Shown here in pieces: positions 1 through 11,700 of a DNA stretch of 30,749 nt. The notes beneath the pieces were generated by a model. The model was given only the letters and a program-made list of their open reading frames with translations. It had not been told where the DNA came from and searched no databases. Positions within the stretch are counted from its first letter, which is position 1; each line of letters begins with the position of its first letter. A program made the translations under genes and the position numbers. The DNA is taken from positions 1 to 30,749 of the forward strand of contig JBBBWG010022779.1 of the NCBI GenBank assembly GCA_037176905.1, in the 5' to 3' direction. The stretch is from Azolla pinnata (taxonomy: Eukaryota > Streptophyta > Polypodiopsida > Salviniales > Salviniaceae).

Positions 1-169
1 AGTGTGTAAACTCGAAAAACAAAAACTGCTATTTAGGAGGTGGAAACAAATCATAAGAAAGAATTTTAAAAAGAATGTGGGAAACAATACATTTTTACAG
101 AGAGCAGAAAAACAACAAACCTTTTCTTTTATAAGGATATAACCAGAGAGAGAGGACAAGAAAGGGGAG

Positions 170-3100
170 CTAATTACAGCAATGGATTTCCCCTTGTAAG
201 AGCTTCTTATGCATGCATAACATTTGTCTGGGTGACTGATAGTGGGCAACTATGTACCCATCCTCGCATCGAGCTTGATAAAAATTCCGCATATCAGCAA
301 AGTGGACACTTCTACCGCCTTCTTGGAACCGCCGGACCCATAACCCCATGCTCACATCCTCCATTTTAAACAGCTACAAATAAAATCGAACATCTTATGA
401 GAAATATTGAGCCAAAATCATCGAAAATATACCTAAACTCTCTGCACCGAACCATAAACTGGCTACACACAAAAATAGATCTTTGTACTGCAAACGGATA
501 CCCCTTGTAACAATTTCAAGCCGACTTGTCTTCTAGGTAAATACCTAAAAGACTAAAGTTAAACTATTTATTAATTATGCACAAACTGATGGTCACATCC
601 TCCATATGTATCTAAAAGAAAATCAGGCATGTTATAAAATTCAGCAATTTTTTAGAAATCTTTGAGCTCTAAACCGGCTTCACTCAAACAGTAGATTTTA
701 AACGGCAAGTGGGTACTTATTGTAGAAATTTCAAACCAATGGGTTTTTTTATAAGTACCTAAAAAGCTACAGTTATGAGAATTCATATAGAAATTAATGC
801 AGCATACCTCAAGAGCATTTCTCTGATGTTCTGATGTTATAAATCGTGCAATATTTGTTGAGATGATGTAACCCAAACCATTTGCATAAGTAGGGTACAC
901 TTCATCAGGCCATTCCTGCTCAAAGCATATGAGATGTATATGAAACATAATGCCAAATTAAACATTTATCAGATTCATACGAAATGACGGTAGATGGCTA
1001 TGCAAAAATTAAAAATTTGTTCACTTTATTTGAATGTTCTGGAGTCACCACAAGAGATACCTCGAATGTGACTGCCCATTTCCCTGTACGCAATGGCTGA
1101 TGGAGCATGTTCATATTTCCCATGTACAAGTCCTTGTCTCTATTGACCATCTTCAATTCATTCAGCAAGGCATCTACTCGGACGTAGGTATCATCATCAC
1201 ATTTCATCATGTAAGTAGTTGATACATTGTGAACCTGTGCCCAAATATTGGGAATTTTGAAATAAACAACTTGGAGCAAATATTTGTATTGGAAAGAAGG
1301 AAATAAAGACGTTAAGTTCTTTGGATGATGAAAAACTGTTATTACTATTATTATTATCTCCGTTTTTTGGATGATGAAAAACTGTTCTTATTGTTATTAT
1401 TATCTCTTTTATGAGAATAATGAAGAAAGCTGACATGGACAGGCTAAAGTTTAAAGCTTGTAATTTCTACGGCTAATATAGTTGGAAAACAGATTAGCTG
1501 ATAAGAAACAAAGAAAAACAACAAAACACAGACTTAACAGACACGAGACTAGGAAAATGTGGAAACACATACAGAATAATCACATATTGCCAGGGTCTTG
1601 AGCACCACGAGATTGTAATCATCCATGAAAGGCAATATCACCATGTCCCCAAAATGGTCAGCTTCTTTTTGCATGTGACGGTTCACGTTCTTATCTGCAT
1701 GCTGTCCATGTCAACATTTTAACACATAATCACAACAGATCATTATCATGACTTTTACATGTATAACACATGAAGTGAACATCTCATACCATGGCAACAA
1801 AAAATCTCGTCACTACTTTGGCCGATTTAACCGGCTCAGACTGAAACCAAGCTGCCCGCATGGCCACCCGCTGAATAAAATGATCACTTGCAGAGAGGAC
1901 TCCAATGAAGAGATCAATTGGTTCATTCTTAAGCTCCACTGCTTTCAAGAGTTGCTCATCCTCAAAGATTTCTTCATGTAAACGTCTTGGTGGCAGAGAT
2001 GGCAAAGATGTTGCAATGAGAGCTTGAACATCCACATCACCTCCAACAAAGGAGCCTGCAGTAAGCTCTTCAAGAAGACCCTGCAAATTAATCTCTTTCT
2101 CTCTCTGTCTAAATCCACATTAAAACCATCTGATCTCTCAATTCTCTTCGCGAGACATGGATGGAAACAGAAATTCTCATTTCATGATAACAATTTTTTA
2201 TTGCATGTTGTATCATATATCCGAAACTCATTTTCCATTTCTCACTTGCAATTTCATGCTCACACACGTAGATGCATATGTGTAGAGTGGATCCATATTG
2301 AAGACAGTCTAGCCGCTTTGCAAGGAATTTGTTCATGATGATAACTTACAGTGGTGTAAGGAAAAGATGCGATATGCTTGCCATCGACGCTTATGTGGTA
2401 ACCCTCTAATCCTGCCCTGACTGTGAGAATGAAGGAGTGGTTCTCAGCAAATGGATATTTCCAACTCAAATCAGGATTCTCAATCAGTCTATCGGACCAT
2501 TGAGGAGTAGACTCTTTCCCACCTCCGACGTTCTCTGTCCATCTTGCACACTTCGGTGATCCTTCCACTGTGATACACAACACAACAGTAGCACCATCAT
2601 CGCAAAGAAGAAGAAACCCATAGAACGGGACGAGGAAAAAGCTGAAAGGAGAGAAATTCTAAAGCTCGTGAAAAGAAAAAACACAAAATGCTATGACATG
2701 ATGTGAGAACAATAGCCATATTAAGACGAAAAGACAAGCAAGCAGGGGCACATAATTACACAAAAAGATTGTGAGCATGATATACCTGTATCGTGGTATA
2801 ATATTGATGATGTGCCATCACAACGTTGGCTCATACCCCATTGGCCATTCAAGAATGTGTTGATCTCAATCACTGGCTTATCATTCCAGTCACCTTTGAG
2901 CCTCGGATTGATATGCAAAATCCTCGAGGGCTCTTCACTTCTCTTGCCCACGGGAGCACGGAGCTCGAACATGAACTGCGAGACCTCGGTGGACACAGGT
3001 TCACCATTAGCAATATGTCCAATGCTGGGTAATTTTTCATAGTGCGGTGGATGAGGAACACCTATCAATGTTATAGACGAGCCCACCGTTATCCCGCATG

Positions 3101-3707
3101 GAAAGCTCATGAAATGATTCTTTTCCTTTGCTCGTTTCTCTGTAACCATGAAGATCGATTTCGGACATACAGTGTTATCCGAGACTGATTCAAGCTCCAA
3201 GTGAGTGCCATTTGAGATCGACTCGAGCTCTCTCAATGCCCTCCTCCCCTCGATATGAGCTATGGTTAATGCTTTCCGGACAGACCTGAGCCTACGATCC
3301 GGTTTGTTGCTCTTTCGCTTGAGAGAATTCCCATATGTTTGAGTAACTACCGAGCTCACATCTGCTTTGTCCCCGTATGAGTCGGAGAGCAAATGGGCTG
3401 ATCGAAAGCCTTCGACGACGCTGGCATTCAGAGAGCTTACCTTGGGGGAGACATCCATATCAGCGTATTGCTCGGCTTTGGGTTCTCTACCCTGATGCCA
3501 TAATCTATGCGAGAGAATGCGCTTCCTGAGACCTCTCCATGGAGGGGATGATGACCCTTGCTCGGCCAAGAGCCCACGAGATACCATGAAACCCGAGGGC
3601 AACAACTGCAAGAAGCTTAGCAAGACGCAGACAAGAAGGGCGAAACCAGCGAGCAATGCTCGTTTGGGTCTGAACTGGGCACAAACTTGCTGGGCTTGAG
3701 GAGCCAT
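170..3707 (-). CDS. Hydroxyproline O-galactosyltransferase, GALT2-6 type (galectin domain plus GT31), complete, 7 exons
   Basis: This enzyme family adds the first galactose to hydroxyproline on arabinogalactan proteins in the Golgi/ER. Exons on the minus strand: 3707-2786, 2567-2350, 2080-1790, 1701-1573, 1234-1061, 915-808 and 373-170. Every junction has GT/AG borders and the phases close, giving 682 codons including TAG, in line with roughly 670-690 aa for the family. Seen in the protein: a single N-terminal hydrophobic anchor at about residues 15-38 (type II membrane topology); a galectin-like domain at about 205-385 with [10 protein letters not shown] and WGMSQRCDG; a GT31 domain at about 430-675 with the DXD-type motif DDD at 533-535, the EWPDEVYP block at 579, and KMEDVSMG near 617-624. 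The start was chosen as the ATG right before the anchor; an in-frame ATG further upstream (3785) would add a basic low-complexity stretch encoded by a CTTT repeat. The exact paralogue (GALT2, 3, 4, 5 or 6) cannot be told here. Confidence 0.93.
349..775. repeat. Diverged tandem duplication in the last GALT intron, reaching into exon 7
   Basis: Two diverged copies, about 349-561 and 588-775, share a 13-base identity (352-364 and 593-605) and further similar blocks near 455/670 and 539/753. Indels shift the offset from 241 to about 214. The first copy includes the start of exon 7, so the second holds a short relic of that exon start inside the intron. Confidence 0.6.
1321..1406. repeat. Two 40-bp direct repeats, 46-bp period, in GALT intron 4
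   Basis: Copies at 1321-1360 and 1367-1406 both begin TTGGATGATGAAAAACTGTT and run into an ATT-rich tail. They lie wholly within the intron between exons 4 and 5 of the galactosyltransferase. Confidence 0.75.
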
Positions 3708-3750
3708 GTCGAGCGGCAAGGGAGCTACTACATAAGAAAGAAGAAGAAAT

Positions 3751-3779
3751 CTCTCTTTCTTTCTTTCTTTCTTTCTTTG
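3751..3779. repeat. CTTT microsatellite in the GALT 5' leader
   Basis: Seven or so CTTT units lie 45-75 bases upstream of the chosen ATG (3707), probably in the 5' untranslated region. An upstream in-frame ATG at 3785 would translate this tract as Lys/Glu/Arg-rich residues before the membrane anchor, which is why the downstream ATG is preferred. Confidence 0.8.
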
Positions 3780-4050
3780 AGGCACATTGGAGCTTCTCAG
3801 GGCGGAAGCACATTGGAGGCAGGCATGGCGGTGGAGAAGAAGCTCGTCTCTGCAGGCTCTCCCCCTGTGGAGCAGGGGAGAGAAGCAGAAATGGTGAAGG
3901 GAGGGGGGGAAACAGAGGAGTGGGTTTTGTTCTTCTTTTTATATGTGCTTCTTGATTCTGTTCTTTGTTCCAGATGCTCCCCACTGATTTTGCCCAAAAG
4001 AGCAAATAAACAAATGAAATCAAATAGCTCTTCTGGAAGATGATTCTGTT

Positions 4051-4340
4051 CATGGATTTCTGAAGCAAGAGTCATGGTCATGGATTCTTCAAGCATAGTA
4101 TTGGTCATGGATTCTGAAGCAGAGTCACGGTCATGGATTTTGAAGCAAGACTCGTGGTCGTGGATTCTGAATCGGAGTCAGGGTCGTGGATTCTGAATTG
4201 GAGTCAGGGTCATGGATTCTGAAGCAGAGTCGTGGTCGTGGATTCTGAATCGGAGTCGCGGTCTTGGGTTCTGAAGCAGATTCGTAGTCGTGGATTCTGC
4301 AGCAGAGTCGCGGCTGTGGATTCTGAATCGGAGTTGTGGT
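4051..4340. repeat. 26-bp minisatellite, about 11 copies
   Basis: Units of 26-28 bp follow the pattern CATGGATTCTGAAGCAGAGT plus a few bases (often CGTGGT), tandemly from 4051 to 4340. Variation is mainly at the CA/CG start and at GAAGCAGAGTC versus GAATCGGAGTC. The 26-bp period is not a multiple of three, so the open frames across it on both strands shift and are not evidence of a gene. It sits about 350-630 bp upstream of the GALT start codon. Confidence 0.85.
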
Positions 4341-4751
4341 CATGGCGGTGCCTCGACCATAGAGCTCTGGTTTTGGAGCTCTCCGTCAGTGGTTTCCGAA
4401 TCCATGCTTCTAGCCACCTTTTATCGACTAATCTGGGTGCGCCAATTGCCTTCTCGGCATAAGAATCGTAATGGAACAATGCGAGAACTAGATCCATAAG
4501 AACTATGTTTGATGTTCGCGAATCCGTCACGTTGAGCCATTCTTTGCTGTAAGCCGAACCGTCTGCCAAGTGCCCGCGATCGATCGTGTGTAAGTCGAGC
4601 GAGCAGATGCAACAGGTCGTCTTCTGGCACCATCGGTATCATGATGATCAAGTTTCATAGCCAGTGTATTCCGACATATGTCTCGTACCTTTCACGGTAG
4701 CATACACTTCTTTATTCGTCGGTGCGATACACTTCTTTTTTCGTCGGTGCG

Positions 4752-4785
<34 letters not shown>

Positions 4786-5145
4786 TCTCGTGCTTTTATC
4801 CGGTCGAGTCGGATCGTTTGTTTTTAACATCGAATTATTATATGCATACTACCGTTTGTGTCATAAGAAGCGTCCGAGGAATTTTTAACGATGCGAGGGG
4901 GAGCTTGAAAAAAAAACGAATGAGATCTGCTTTCCAAAAGATGACACGATGTTAACGTCAGACATCAGTCGTTCAATGGATATATTCGTGCTTATTCCTT
5001 TTGACAATCCATAAGATGCAAGTGGCGGTGCTCTAACTTGACTAGATTACGGCTCGATTGCCCACTCTCCAGCTTGCATCGGCTTCGTGTATGACTTTAC
5101 CGCTAGCTGGCGGTAAAATTTCGTAGCCCATTTCCATCTCGATCA
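4341..5145. other. Divergent intergenic spacer, no gene recognised
   Basis: Apart from the 25-bp duplication and AGAC tract, I find no exon-like stretch with family similarity. An open frame on the minus strand around 4350-4569 is uninterrupted but matches no family I know, and its downstream part runs into the minisatellite. The spacer separates two divergently transcribed genes, so it should hold distal promoter elements of both. Confidence 0.5.
4702..4781. repeat. 25-bp tandem duplication followed by AGAC microsatellite
   Basis: Two 25-bp copies (4702-4726 and 4727-4751) differ at one base. They are followed directly by about seven AGAC units (4753-4781). Nothing coding is recognised here; it lies in the divergent spacer between GALT and the helicase. 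Confidence 0.85.
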
Positions 5146-5628
5146 AGGTTAGGATCAGGGTTAGGGCTGGGATTTAAAGGGTTGTGATCAGGATCAGGAC
5201 AGAGTCGCTGCAGTCGGTGATTGGGAACGATCGTGTGCATATCGATAGAGCAAAACACTGTTGATGTTGGCAGGGAAGGTGATCAATCTTTTCTCTGCTT
5301 GTCATCAAGGTTTAGGGTTTAGGGTTTAGGGTAAACCCAGAACCCAGAACCCAGAACCCTAAACCCTAAACCCTAAACCATAAACACCCTAAACCCTAAA
5401 CCCTAAACCCTAAACACCCTAAACCCTAAACCCTAAACCCTAAACCCTAAACCCTAAACACCCTAAACCCTAAACCCTAAACCCTAAACACCCTAAACCC
5501 TAAACACCCTAAACCCTAAACCCTAAACCCTAAACACCCTAAACCCTAAACACCCTAAACCCTAACCCTAAACCCTAACTGTAAACCCTAACCCTAAACC
5601 CTAACCCTAAACCCTAAACCCTAAACCC
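5146..5628. repeat. Interstitial telomeric repeat, Arabidopsis type, head-to-head arms
   Basis: The left arm carries the G-rich strand: degenerate GGTTAG/GGGTTAGGG motifs at 5146-5200, then three perfect TTTAGGG units at 5311-5331. It then flips to the C-rich strand at 5333-5628: three CCCAGAA-type variants, then dozens of CCCTAAA units interspersed with 9-base CCCTAAACA variants. A distal stretch at about 5565-5615 includes six-base CCCTAA units. The block ends 167 bp before the helicase ATG, so it lies in that gene's promoter or 5' leader region. Confidence 0.95.
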
Positions 5629-5795
5629 ATATCCACATATTTGATAGATATTGGAAATATGGAGGGGTATTTTGATAAATAAGTTTTTTATTTATCCGCT
5701 ATTTATTTATTTATTTATCCGTTATTATTTTGAATTTTTATTAATTTATTTTTCATTTCTGGCTTCTGCCTGTCTGCACCGCGAAGCTCCGAGCT

Positions 5796-8700
5796 ATGGC
5801 GATGCTGAAGCGAAGAAGCTTCGCGCTGCTCCCTTCATCCGCTCCATCCGTTCCCGCTTCCCTTCTTCCTCCTTCTTCTTCTTCTTCGGCTGCTGCGGCT
5901 CGCACTGTTGATGCTTCCGTCTCTCTGCACTGCATATTCCGGCCTCAAGTGCTCGCCTTTCCCTGCGCCCCTTCTTCTTCTCTTACCTTTCCTGCTTCTG
6001 CGTCTTCTGCGCGGCACCGATCCGTCTCTACCGTCAATTCTGGTACCAGAAATGATGAGGAGGAGGATGATGGTGGTGATGAGGAGGATGATGATGATGA
6101 TGGCGATGAACGTCTCCTCTCTCTCCGCTGTCACGATGCCCTCAGTGAAGAGCAGGCCCGTGCCGTGGAATCGGACCAGAAGTGCGTGCGCGTGGTTGCA
6201 GGCCCCGGCTCTGGAAAGACGCGTGTTCTGACTCATCGTGTTGTGCACCTCATCTCTCGCTGCGGTGTTTCGCCCCACAACATCCTGGTAAGCTGATTAA
6301 TCCTAAACTAAACCTTTCTGTATTCTCTGTCCTTCTGCCTACACCATTTTAGACATCCCCTCGTTGATAGCGTTTTTATTTCGGACATTGTTTAGGCATC
6401 TTGCAACATTGTCAGCACCATCGTCATGATCATTCAAACATTGCGTTAGGCATCAGTCTACAGATTCACAGTTTCCATTCACAGTTGCCATCCCCTCTTT
6501 GATAGCTTTTTTATTTCGGACATTGTTTAGGCATCTTGCAAGATAGTCAGCATCATCGTCATCATCATTCAAACATTGCGTTAGGCATCAGTCTACAGAT
6601 TCACAGTTACCATTCACAGTTACCATTCACAGTTGCCATCCTCTCTTTGATAGCTTTTTTATTTCGGACATTGTTTAGGCATCTTGCAACATAGTCAGCA
6701 TTATCGTCATCATCATTCAAACATTGCTTTAGGCATCAATCTATAGATTCACAGTTACCATCACACTGATTCGAACATCACATCAGGCATCTTGCAACCA
6801 AATCACTATTACTGTCAGGAGTGAAGCTTTAGGGATCTAGGATCATGTTCACCTAGGATATTTGCGGAATCCTGGATTGCGAAATAAACAGGAATAATGT
6901 AGCGGGCTTCCATAATGATAGTTTTGAGCAGTGTGCTTGTTGTGGTACAGTTTTATAAGTTTTGTGTAGCAGTATGAACAAATTCACCATTCGTGCTTGC
7001 CTTTGGGACGCAGCTCATATTGATCTACACCAAAAATTTCAATCACTTAGTTATTTTAATGAGAACGTAATATCTTTAGGCCAATGAATCTATTGGTGGA
7101 TCAATGCCTGTGCCTGAATAACTGCGATCATGCAGTGCTCGGTGGTAATAGTGTGACCAATCAGCATTTACAGAAAGAGCTGGAGGTTACTCTAAGATAC
7201 ATCGACACAAAAACTTGTTGTTACTGTCATGTTGAAGAGGCAGTAGATTTCCACTCAATGCAACAAACCTTTAATACTCTAGTAAGTACTGATAAGGTAT
7301 ACCCTGAGGAATACTAGTCTTTGCCACCTCCCATTAGGTTTGAGTTATGGGAGCTGAAGATATATTTCTTATGAGAGCTGAGAGAAATCGTAATTTTAGT
7401 AAAATGTTTTTATTTCCATGATTGTGTATACTGTGATAACTCTGTTGCTTCCCTGTTGCTGGGTTTGCAGTTTGTCACATTTACTAATAAAGCGGCACAA
7501 GAACTCAGAGAAAGACTAGAACAACTTTTTGGATCCCAAACAGCGAAGCAGCTAATGGTATGAACCTTCTTACTTATTTCTGATAATATAGCTCTGCAGA
7601 TATTCCTGATACTTTACTTTGTGTTAATTATCATGTATTCAGATAGAATACTCTATTGAATTTTCTTGCTTTTTTGCTGCCAAGGTTGGCACGTTTCATA
7701 GCATATGCTCGAAAATACTGAGGTGGCATCCATGCGCTGGTATAGACAGGAACTTCGTCATTTATGATGAAAAAGATTCTGAGAGAGTTGTCAAAGAAAT
7801 TCTAGAAGCAGTAAGGTTCTACAATTGCCTGGACCTTTTCTCGTAGAAAGCTATGTTTAATGATTATGTTTGCTCATGATGCTTGTGAAATTCTCTTGCA
7901 GTGTCCGAAGCAGGTGGTTGCAATGAACAAGCAAGTTTCTAAAATATCAACAGCAGAGAGTTTTTCTCAGTTGAAGAATAAACCCCAAAAGAATAAACAA
8001 AAGATACCTCCAGTATCAGCTCCTAATGTAGGAACTGTGCATAAGTCTCTGAGGTCTGCTAGGTTGCACTTGATGAAATGTTTCTTGAATAATAAAAGAC
8101 AAAGAGCTCCTCCTAAGCTTCCTAGACATTTGCGTGAGGCAGATTTTGCAATGGCAAGGCTATACGAGGTGTGTTCTTATTCTTCTTATTATTTTCTAAA
8201 TGGTTCTAGAATGCGTATTGCATGATGTCGAATGGAGCTGTAGGTAAAAATGAATCCCAAGAGAAACAATGTCACCCAAAGTTCCCATAGGGTCGTCCAT
8301 ACCAAGGTATAAGCCCTTGGAGGGGCAGTGTATCCTTTTATTATAAACACTAGTTGTTACTATAGGATTGCTGGGACACAATAAGTGATACCCTTCTACT
8401 CCAATAGCATTCCGCTATATAGGCGTCACCTGTTTCTGATGCTGCAGTAATGGTAAAACATTTCAGTTTTGGAAGCTTCTTTCGATGTTGTACAAGTACT
8501 GAAAGTAGCTTAGTTTAATCCAAGTGAAACCTGTTCAATAACATCTGAATCGACTTATTTATAAGTTATATCATATGCCCCACCTAATTATCATTTCGAG
8601 GATAATGCTCAACATGTCCGAATAAGTTTTATTTGTATCCGTGCAAAGTTTTTTAACATTCTGTTAGCATTCTTCTCCTTCTTTGCGTGGAGATAATGAT

Positions 8701-11700
8701 ATGCCTGACCCTGAATCAAGCCCTGCAAGAGCATGAAAGGGTTGAGCTAGGTGCAGGGCTCGTTTCAGACTGTACAGATTGCCTGAGTCTGACCACCAAA
8801 TGCTCCATTAGAGTTTCTCTGCTTGCTTGAATGAAAATTGCTTAGCAAAGTAGAGAGAATGAACTTGTATATCATGGATGTGAACGTTTGAGGATAGCTT
8901 CCTTTCTGTGGGAAGAAGGTAGGGTATTCAACCCCCTTTTATTCTCCTGTTTCTCTTGGAGAGACTTTCATGACAATATACCTCCCTTATGTACTATGTT
9001 TGTGATTATCATTTCCTTCTGGATATTACGTAATATGGTATTTTATCTTATACGAACATTAGATGATTGTATTTGTAAGTATCATTGTACTCTCATGATA
9101 GATGTTTGGATACACATTATTGTGCGCTGTCTCTGGAGCCATATTGCCTAAGAATATATTAATATATCTTCCTTACTTTCTTGATAAAGCTCAGTTTCTG
9201 GCTATGCAGGAAACTTTGAGAAGAAGTAATGCAGTTGATTTTGATGATCTAATTCATCTTGTTGTCAGAATGCTGCATTCTGATCAGAAATTGCAAGAGG
9301 TAATTTGAATGTTTTTATGTTTGAGCTTGATGTGTTGCTTGAGTTTTCTCGAGTGATGGGCAATTTGATCAGCATGCGTAATTTCCTTTCAAGGCATACC
9401 TTGTTGCGGGTAGGTAACTTGTAGTTAATTGATGCTCATGCATACCATGCTAGATGTTGAGATGGTAAAGAAAATGAAGATCATGTATCCTTCCAAATTT
9501 AGGAGCTCAAAAATACTAGACTACTTTTTGTCTGTTTCCAACAGAATCTTAGCAGTCTCTATTGCTATTGTCATAACATAAATCCAAGGTCCGATGCAGT
9601 CTTTGTACATATCAAATACTCCTGTATGCTGAGAACAGTGATTTATATGCTTCTAAATAAATTCGAGTATAACTTATTGGTTTGATTTCATAGTGAGTGG
9701 AGTAATCACTGTGTGAGCAAGTCCTGTTTTGAACTGTAGTTATTATGCCCAGAATTCCATTGAAATCTATCAAAGGCCACTAATTTGATATTTGTTATTC
9801 TTAAGGACTCAGGTATGTGAAGACCGGTGGAAGTACATTCTTGTAGATGAATTCCAAGACACAGATTTGGTATGAAATGATGTCTTTGGCGATTCAGGTG
9901 TATGTAAATGTTTAGCTCATATATATTTTCTGCCTTTGCAGCTGCAATATGAGTTGATTCGCCTTCTTGCCCTGAAGAACCAGAATCTTTTTGTTGTTGG
10001 AGACATAGATCAGGTCTTATCCCCTTTCGAATATCGAGATCTCTTAAATAAAAATACTGGCGCATTTGTCATTGGTACCTGTTATGATTCTTTTTTTTTT
10101 CTTGGGGACTAGCATTTTATAAAGAACAGATAGGATAGTTACGTATATTATACTGGAATATATCATATATCAGACCTTGTCTTGATTATTCTAGTTCAAA
10201 TAATCTCAAAGGCACTTCGAGTTACTGCCTCATGTCATTTTGCTGGAGGATCATAGATATGATCTTTTGATTGTCTAAACACTGCCTTTTGGTATATCGA
10301 CTGTCAATTTATGTTAGAAATTCATGGCCATTGTGCTTGCGAGAAAATAAGGCAGAACCTTCCCATGGGTTGGGTACTCTAAATTTTCTCGTGAGTTACA
10401 TATTTGCACTCTTTCCCTAAAGTTGATGGCTAGCAAAATATCAGTAAGTGGACAAAAGCATAGTACCTTGTGGTTCATGTTGAAATTTTATGAAATATAC
10501 AGAATTGAATTCAGAAATCCTGGAATAAGAAAGCACAATAATTGACCATAGTCAAGATTTGTAAAATGTTCTACTTTTAATACTTAAAATCTCTGGCGTT
10601 CCTATGATCGAGAGCTGTGTAAGAGGTTAGTAGTCTTCTGTAATGTGCAGATTAATGTTCAATGAGCTCATCATTTACTCATCTGGTTTTGACAAAGGCA
10701 ATTTTTGGTTGGAGAGGAGCAGACCTAAGCCACATGCAATTGGAGTTGGAAAAGGACTTCCCATCTATTGTTACTTTTCAGGTTGCCTATGTCATCACTT
10801 AATGGTGATACATGCCTAGCAATGATTTTTTAACCAGGTTTTCTAACCAAACCATATCTCAATTATAACTTGTTCTTGTGACAGCTCAGGGAGAATTACC
10901 GGTCATCATCATCTATTCTGAAAGCTGCTTCGATAATCCTCAAGTACAGTCAATATAACCGGAAGATTGGATCACTGCATGCCTTGAGTCTTATCCCAGT
11001 GAAGGTTGCATTTTCAACCAACTTTTATGGGGATATTTTAATGACTTGCAAAAACTTGTTTTGTGACATGATTTAACATCTATCATTATGGTTGTGGATT
11101 AGGGATACAAAGCTGTTCCTATTAATATAGGAGAATTCGAAAATGCAAGAGTAGAAGCAAGCTTTGTTGTACGAGAGATGGAGAAGCTTGTGGAGCAAGG
11201 AGAGGCTTCATGGGGAAGCTTTGCTCTGTTATATCGAACACGGGCACAGGTATTCTAGTAAGGTGTCTCACATGCTGAAAAGCTTTGAATCACACAGAAA
11301 GCTCTTTCATATAGGGGTTTGAACTGGAGCGTGCACTTGCAAAGGCTTGGATTCCTTTCCAAGTTTATGGAGCTGTGCCATTCTATTCTCATAAGGTGAT
11401 TTTGAAACTTTAAAGGTGTATAAATGTTGCAATAATGTATACCATGGCTGTTCTGACTAGAATGATTTTCAGAACAGGAAATAAAAGTACTGACTGCATA
11501 TTTGCAATTGATTGCAAATTTGGGAAATGAAGTTGCTCTTGGCTATTGCATCAATATACCCCCCCGTGGTAAGTAATTAGGATTTAAATGTGGACTAGCT
11601 ATTTGCATCTGCCATAGATGTCAAAACAAAGGAAATGGCAGTTTTTTTGTGTGGGCTCTTACTAGACCTAACAGCCACATCCATTTAATATATTGACTCC

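Noticed and set aside
2812-3061. Plus- and minus-strand frames overlapping GALT exon 1
   Set aside because: Shadows of the galectin-domain coding frame, which has clear family motifs.
4131-4569. Minus-strand frame with RIHDYESASEP-like repeats as a possible repeat protein
   Set aside because: The 26-bp minisatellite shifts frame each unit and explains the repeated peptide. The part before it matches no family.
11471-11477. Acceptor at 11471-11472 for helicase exon 12
   Set aside because: It would read AAC AGG AAA TAA and stop. The AG at 11476-11477 restores [14 protein letters not shown], the expected family sequence.
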